Below, piece after piece: positions 6,408 through 9,318 of a stretch of DNA of 9,318 nt; position 1 is the first letter of the stretch, and each line of letters begins with the position of its first letter. A model generated the notes under the pieces. That model did no database searches, was not told where the DNA came from, and saw only the letters and a program-made list of their open reading frames with translations. The translations under genes were made by a program, and so were the position numbers. Source of the stretch: Chloroflexia bacterium (GTDB lineage: Bacteria; Chloroflexota; Chloroflexia; Thermomicrobiales; JALYUS01). The stretch lies in contig JAICJW010000163.1 in assembly GCA_025928215.1 (NCBI GenBank), positions 1-9,318 of the forward strand, written 5' to 3'.

Positions 6408-6436
6408 TTGACAGATAGTACGGTATATCGTATAGT
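6408..6436 (+). promoter_or_regulatory. Near-consensus promoter of the marR-efflux operon
   Basis: TTGACA (6408-6413), a 17-bp spacer and TATAGT (6431-6436) match the sigma70 consensus at 11 of 12 positions. The start is expected near 6443, giving a leader of only about 24 nt before the GTG at 6467. Confidence 0.88.
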
Positions 6437-6449
6437 ACCGCGAATCGTA
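6419..6449. promoter_or_regulatory. Tandem TACG-N6-CGTA operator dyads at the marR promoter
   Basis: The first dyad is TACG-GTATAT-CGTA (6419-6432). The second is TACC-GCGAAT-CGTA (6436-6449), with one half-site mismatch. The starts are 17 bp apart and at the same distance from the -10 as in the GlsB-like promoter. The position over the -10 and start fits autorepression by the encoded MarR protein. Confidence 0.7.
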
Positions 6450-6455
6450 TTATAT

Positions 6456-6461
6456 GGGAGG
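6456..6461 (+). promoter_or_regulatory. Shine-Dalgarno site fixing the GTG start of the MarR gene
   Basis: GGGAGG lies 5 nt before the GTG at 6467. The in-frame GTG at 6461 overlaps the site itself, so it is unlikely to be the start. Confidence 0.7.
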
Positions 6462-6466
6462 TGGCA

Positions 6467-6928
6467 GTGGCGCATCAACGGACGAGCAACGACGCGGATC
6501 GCGCGCTGATCGCCTATGTGCGGGCCGTGATCCTCGCGGAACCGCTGCAATTGGCGATTCTGGAGAAGTACGGTGTGCGTCTCGCGGGTCTGCGCGCCCT
6601 GCGCGTGCTGCGCGACCTTGGCACCGTGCCGATCAGCCGGTTCGCGGAGGCGATTGAGATTCCGCGCTCCACCGCGACCGGCGTCGTGGACCGGCTGGTG
6701 GAGCGCGGCGTGATCGAGCGGGTCTCCGATGCCGTGGATCGCCGGATGATTAATATCCGCGTGACACCGCGCGGGTTGGCGGCATTGGAGGATCGGGCGC
6801 TGCTGGATGAGAGCGTCGTGGGCACGCGCATCCGCGCCCTCGCGCCGGAGGAGCAACGCCTGCTCGCCGATCTGCTGGAACACGTCGTCGGTGATCGCAC
6901 GACCGCAACATCCGCGCGAGTAGCGTAA
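6467..6928 (+). CDS. MarR-family transcriptional regulator
   Basis: The 153-residue protein has the MarR winged-helix layout. A helical N-terminal dimerisation part is followed by a helix-turn-helix at about residues 55-82 (ISRFAEAIEI, then recognition helix RSTATGVVDRLVERG). A wing at about 85-100 carries the hallmark DRR (residues 91-93) and an ending VTPRG. A C-terminal helix pair completes the dimer interface. Such proteins bind dyads as dimers and usually release DNA on binding small aromatic or toxic ligands, or on oxidation. There is no cysteine, so thiol-based oxidant sensing of the OhrR type is excluded. The gene is 25 nt upstream of the DHA2 exporter and probably co-transcribed with it. 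The dyads in its own promoter suggest autorepression. Confidence 0.92.
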   Translation: MAHQRTSNDADRALIAYVRAVILAEPLQLAILEKYGVRLAGLRALRVLRDLGTVPISRFAEAIEIPRSTATGVVDRLVERGVIERVSDAVDRRMINIRVTPRGLAALEDRALLDESVVGTRIRALAPEEQRLLADLLEHVVGDRTTATSARVA

Positions 6929-6937
6929 TAGCAAAAC

Positions 6938-6953
6938 GAGGGGGCTTTTTTTT
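6938..6953 (+). promoter_or_regulatory. Shine-Dalgarno site with T8 spacer before the DHA2 exporter
   Basis: GAGGGGG is followed by C and eight consecutive T residues directly before the ATG at 6954. The spacer is 9 nt. The homopolymer makes the spacing prone to slippage change. Confidence 0.6.
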
Positions 6954-8723
6954 ATGACCGAAACGCCGCGGACGACGCGCCGGATGGCGCACATTGACTA
7001 CAAGTGGATCGCGCTCTCCAACACGACGCTCGGCATTCTGATGGCCGCGCTCAATTCGAGCATCATCCTGATCGCGCTACCGGCGATTTTCCGCGGCATC
7101 GGTATTAACCCGCTCTCCCCCGGTGAGACGGGCTACCTGCTCTGGTCGCTCTTAGGCTACCTCGTGATTACCGCCGTCCTGCTCGTCACCTGCGGGCGCA
7201 TCTCGGATATGTTTGGTCGCGTGCGCCTCTACAACGCCGGTTTCGCCGTCTTCACGATCGGCTCGATCCTGCTCTTCTTCATTCAGGGCAACGGTAATGG
7301 CGCGGCGATGCAGCTCATTATTTTCCGGCTCATCCAGGGCATCGGCGGGGCCTTCCTCTTCGCCAACTCGACGGCGATCCTCACCGACGCCTTCCCGGCC
7401 ACCGAGCGCGGGCTGGCGCTCGGCGTCAACACCGTCTGCGGCATCGCCGGGCAGTTCATCGGCCTGATCCTCGGCGGCCTGCTCGCCGCCTTCAACTGGC
7501 GGCTCGTCTTCCTCGTCAGCGTGCCCTTTGGGGTCATCGGCACCGTCTGGGCGTACCTGATGCTGCACGAGACCGCCCGCGTGCGTATGCACCAGAAGAT
7601 TGACGTGCTCGGCAACCTCCTTTTCGCCGGTGGATTGACCATCCTGCTCGTCGCGCTCACCTACGGCATCGAGCCGTATGGCGCGTCGGATATGGGCTGG
7701 AAGAACCCGCTCGTGATCGCGGGCATCGTCGGCGGTCTGATCCTGCTCGCGCTCTTCGTCGTCGTCGAGCAGCGGGTGGAGAATCCGATGTTCCGGTTGT
7801 CCCTATTCCGCATCCGCATGTTCACGATGGGCAACCTGAGCAACCTGCTCGCCGCGATGGCGCAGGGCGGCTTGCAGTTCATGCTAATTATTTGGCTTCA
7901 GGGTATCTGGCTGCCGCTCCACGGCTACAACTTCGATGACACGCCACTCTGGGCAGGCATCTACATGATCCCGCTGACCGTTGGCTTCCTCATCATGGGG
8001 CCGCTCTCGGGCTATCTCTCCGACAAGGTCGGCTCGCGCGGGCTGGCGACGACGGGTATGGTCATCATGGCCGCCGCCTTCATCGCCCTGACGCTCCTGC
8101 CCGCGAACTTCGTCTATCCGGTCTTCGCGGTGGTGATCCTCATTCTCGGCCTCGGCATGGGGATGTTCAGCGCGCCGAACACGACGGCGATCATGAACGC
8201 CGTCCCCGCCGAATATCGCGGCGTCTCCTCCGGGATGATCGCCACCTTCCGCAATATTGCCAGCACGCTCAGTATCACCCTGATCTTCTCGCTCGTGACG
8301 GTCGGCCTCGCCAGGAATCTGCCGGGTACGCTGCTCAACGGACTGACGACGGCCGGTATCCCACAGGGCGCGGCGACCGCCGTCTCGCATTTGCCGCCGG
8401 TGGCCGCGATCTTCGCCGCCTTCCTCGGCTACAACCCGCTGGGTACCCTCTTGCCACCCGATGTGCTGCAGGGCGTCACCCAGGCGACGCGGGACACGGT
8501 GCTGGGGAATACATTCTTCCCGAACCTGATCTCCGGGCCGTTCATGGACGGTGTCCGCGTCGCCTTCAGCGCCTGCGCTGCCCTCGCCGGTGTCGCGGCG
8601 GTCGTCTCGTTCTTCCGGGGCGGGCGGGTCGTCCACGAGCACGATGCCGTGGGCAATGCGGAGGGATTGGCGGAACTGGCGGGGCCGGAGATGGCGGTTC
8701 TCGAGGCCGAGAATGCCGATTGA
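6954..8723 (+). CDS. MFS drug exporter, DHA2 (14-TM) family
   Basis: The 589-residue protein has the length and hydrophobic pattern of 14-TM drug:H+ antiporters (EmrB/QacA type). Visible motifs are a D1-like stretch LNSSIILIALP (33-43) in TM1, motif A GRISDMFGR (81-89), motif B-like FRLIQGIGG (124-132), and a motif C-like glycine-rich segment at about 157-177. The tail after about 556 is acidic and soluble. TM1 has Asn34 where the D1 motif usually has Asp. It probably exports toxic hydrophobic or cationic compounds, with the upstream MarR gene as its local regulator (25 nt gap, likely operon). The insertion of about 80 residues at 450-530 between late TM segments is typical of the group. The substrate is unknown. 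Confidence 0.93.
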   Translation: MTETPRTTRRMAHIDYKWIALSNTTLGILMAALNSSIILIALPAIFRGIGINPLSPGETGYLLWSLLGYLVITAVLLVTCGRISDMFGRVRLYNAGFAVFTIGSILLFFIQGNGNGAAMQLIIFRLIQGIGGAFLFANSTAILTDAFPATERGLALGVNTVCGIAGQFIGLILGGLLAAFNWRLVFLVSVPFGVIGTVWAYLMLHETARVRMHQKIDVLGNLLFAGGLTILLVALTYGIEPYGASDMGWKNPLVIAGIVGGLILLALFVVVEQRVENPMFRLSLFRIRMFTMGNLSNLLAAMAQGGLQFMLIIWLQGIWLPLHGYNFDDTPLWAGIYMIPLTVGFLIMGPLSGYLSDKVGSRGLATTGMVIMAAAFIALTLLPANFVYPVFAVVILILGLGMGMFSAPNTTAIMNAVPAEYRGVSSGMIATFRNIASTLSITLIFSLVTVGLARNLPGTLLNGLTTAGIPQGAATAVSHLPPVAAIFAAFLGYNPLGTLLPPDVLQGVTQATRDTVLGNTFFPNLISGPFMDGVRVAFSACAALAGVAAVVSFFRGGRVVHEHDAVGNAEGLAELAGPEMAVLEAENAD

Positions 8724-8767
8724 GATTGCGGAGACGGCCATGCGCCCCTACCAACCCTACCGTCACG

Positions 8768-8804
8768 AAAAAAAGGAAGCCCCGCGGTTTGGGGGACCGC
8801 GGGG
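8768..8804 (-). terminator. Intrinsic terminator for minus-strand transcription
   Basis: CCCCGCGGT (8780-8788) and ACCGCGGGG (8796-8804) are perfect 9-bp arms around a 7-nt loop. On the minus strand the stem is followed by TTCC and then seven T residues (plus-strand A7 at 8768-8774). This fits termination of the transcript from the minus-strand membrane-protein gene. On the plus strand the stem is followed by G-rich DNA, so it is a poor terminator for the exporter operon. Confidence 0.7.
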
Positions 8805-8817
8805 TGGGGAGGAGGGG
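8791..8817 (+). other. Potential G-quadruplex
   Basis: Four G-runs, GGGGG (8791-8795), GGGG (8801-8804), GGGG (8806-8809) and GGGG (8814-8817), are separated by loops of 5, 1 and 4 nt. This fits the canonical quadruplex pattern. It overlaps the loop and one arm of the terminator hairpin, so the two structures exclude each other. Confidence 0.45.
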
Positions 8818-8853
8818 AAGAAGAACGCAAACGGCTGGGGAACCACTCCCGCC

Positions 8854-8877
8854 GAGGGATAGCGGATGCCATCCCTC
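8854..8877 (+). terminator. Weak candidate terminator hairpin for the exporter operon
   Basis: GAGGGAT (8854-8860) and ATCCCTC (8871-8877) form a 7-bp stem with a 10-nt loop, followed on the plus strand by the moderately T-rich ACCTCTTCCTACTT. It lies 130 nt after the exporter stop. The tail is poor for an intrinsic terminator, so this is tentative. Confidence 0.3.
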
Positions 8878-8902
8878 ACCTCTTCCTACTTAACATAACG
8901 AA

Positions 8903-9208
8903 CTACACGCGCGGATTGTTCCCGGTTTCGCGCTGGATACGCGCGGGTGTGGCGGCGATGGGACGCGCCCGGTCATAGACGGGTAATTCGCCGGTGCGCG
9001 GCGCGCGGTCGGGTGCCCGTCGCGGCGCTCGCGCGCGGGCGGTCATCCGGCGCCACGTCTCCCAGCCGTTGGCGATGAGCAGGCCCGCGAGCAGGTAGTA
9101 CACCCCGCCGAGCGTCGCGTAGACGGCGAACCCGACGAGCGCGGCGATGGCAGCGAAGACGACCTGGTCGCGGTAGCGCGCCGGGGAGGTCGGCGGATCG
9201 GTGAGCAT
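8903..9208 (-). CDS. C-terminal part of an NqrB/RnfD-family (UnbU-like) membrane protein
   Basis: The first ATG after an in-frame stop would give 101 residues, beginning MLTDPPTSPARYRDQ. Two hydrophobic segments follow (about 16-35 and 37-48, the latter reading YYLLAGLLIANGWETW), then an Arg/Ala/Pro-rich cytoplasmic-type tail. The FFMLTDPPTSP motif is like the conserved C-terminal TDPVTSP region of NqrB/RnfD subunits, and especially the UnbU-like relatives. The frame upstream of the ATG still reads as the same protein (ALFFAFF directly before MLTDPP), so this is not a natural start. No ribosome binding site is evident there. The piece is probably the end of a longer gene running off the right edge. 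Family resemblance is from memory of the motif, with moderate confidence. Confidence 0.55.
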   Translation of the reverse strand: MLTDPPTSPARYRDQVVFAAIAALVGFAVYATLGGVYYLLAGLLIANGWETWRRMTARARAPRRAPDRAPRTGELPVYDRARPIAATPARIQRETGNNPRV

Positions 9209-9318
9209 GAAGAAGGCGAAGAAGAGCGCGGCGTTGACATCCGGCGCGCGGAAAATCTCCGCGACCCGGGCCGGATCGCCCGCGTAGGCTTACGCCGCGA
9301 ACAAGAGGAAGTAGCAGC
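9209..9318 (-). pseudogene. Upstream part of the NqrB/RnfD-like gene, broken by in-frame TAA
   Basis: Reading the minus strand in the frame of the downstream fragment gives CYFLLFAA, a TAA stop at 9292-9290, then AYAGDPARVAEIF and on into ALFFAFF. Both sides of the stop look like the same membrane protein, a TM segment and the following loop. The other two frames here give unlikely peptides. So the gene seems to carry one nonsense change (for example TTA to TAA), or the base is a sequencing error. Only 26 nt upstream of the stop are visible. Confidence 0.5.

Noticed and set aside
6938..6953. Intrinsic terminator between marR and the exporter gene
   Set aside because: The T8 run has no complementary stem before it. 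The G-run is the ribosome binding site of the exporter gene.
7884..8741. Minus-strand open frame of 285 codons opposite the DHA2 exporter
   Set aside because: The peptide is a charged His/Arg/Glu/Asp-rich mirror of membrane-protein codons, with no domain and no start signals.
1..9318. CRISPR array, tRNA, rRNA, insertion sequence or phage genes
   Set aside because: No direct-repeat/spacer pattern, cloverleaf, rRNA-like stretch, transposase or integrase motif was seen on either strand.

Overview
The window is high-GC bacterial DNA, about 9.3 kb, densely packed with genes on both strands. No rRNA, tRNA, CRISPR array, transposase or phage gene is visible. The G/C-rich third codon positions, the many GTG starts, the heptanucleotide tandem repeats and the make-up of the proteins suggest a Chloroflexota-like organism (Thermomicrobia or relatives). 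That placement is an inference from general resemblance, with low to moderate confidence.

Left part (1-3171): the 3' portion of an alpha/beta-hydrolase-domain protein (plus strand, its start outside the window) converges, with only 14 nt between stops, on a minus-strand prolyl-oligopeptidase-family (S9) serine peptidase. The peptidase has a PD40 beta-propeller and a complete Ser-Asp-His triad. A 35-bp array of degenerate heptamers lies in frame inside the propeller part.

Middle (3172-5839): a divergent promoter region, with a second heptamer array and an interrupted palindrome, separates the peptidase from a 12-TM MFS exporter of the EntS/MFS_3 type. A cluster of small GCAGGC-type palindromes follows. 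Next comes a 2-TM/P-loop potassium-channel-like protein whose selectivity filter reads TLGLGD. A third heptamer array begins at that gene's stop codon.

Right part (5840-8723): this is the most informative regulatory unit. A perfect sigma70-type promoter (TTGACA-17-TATAAT) drives a GlsB/YeaQ-type small membrane protein, which ends in a clear intrinsic terminator. A near-perfect promoter (TTGACA-17-TATAGT) then drives a MarR-family regulator and a 14-TM DHA2-type drug exporter, apparently as an operon. Both promoters carry two tandem copies of a dyad TACG-N6-CGTA (one half-site has one mismatch). The copies are 17 bp apart and sit in exactly the same register over the -10 element. The simplest reading is that the MarR protein represses its own efflux operon and also the stress membrane protein.

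Right edge (8724-9318): a minus-strand intrinsic terminator, overlapping a potential G-quadruplex on the plus strand, lies downstream of the C-terminal part of an NqrB/RnfD-family (UnbU-like) membrane protein. Its reading frame is broken by an in-frame TAA near the window edge.

No clearly new multi-gene system is visible. The points most worth following are the shared MarR operator architecture and the three heptamer arrays, one of which is inside a coding region.
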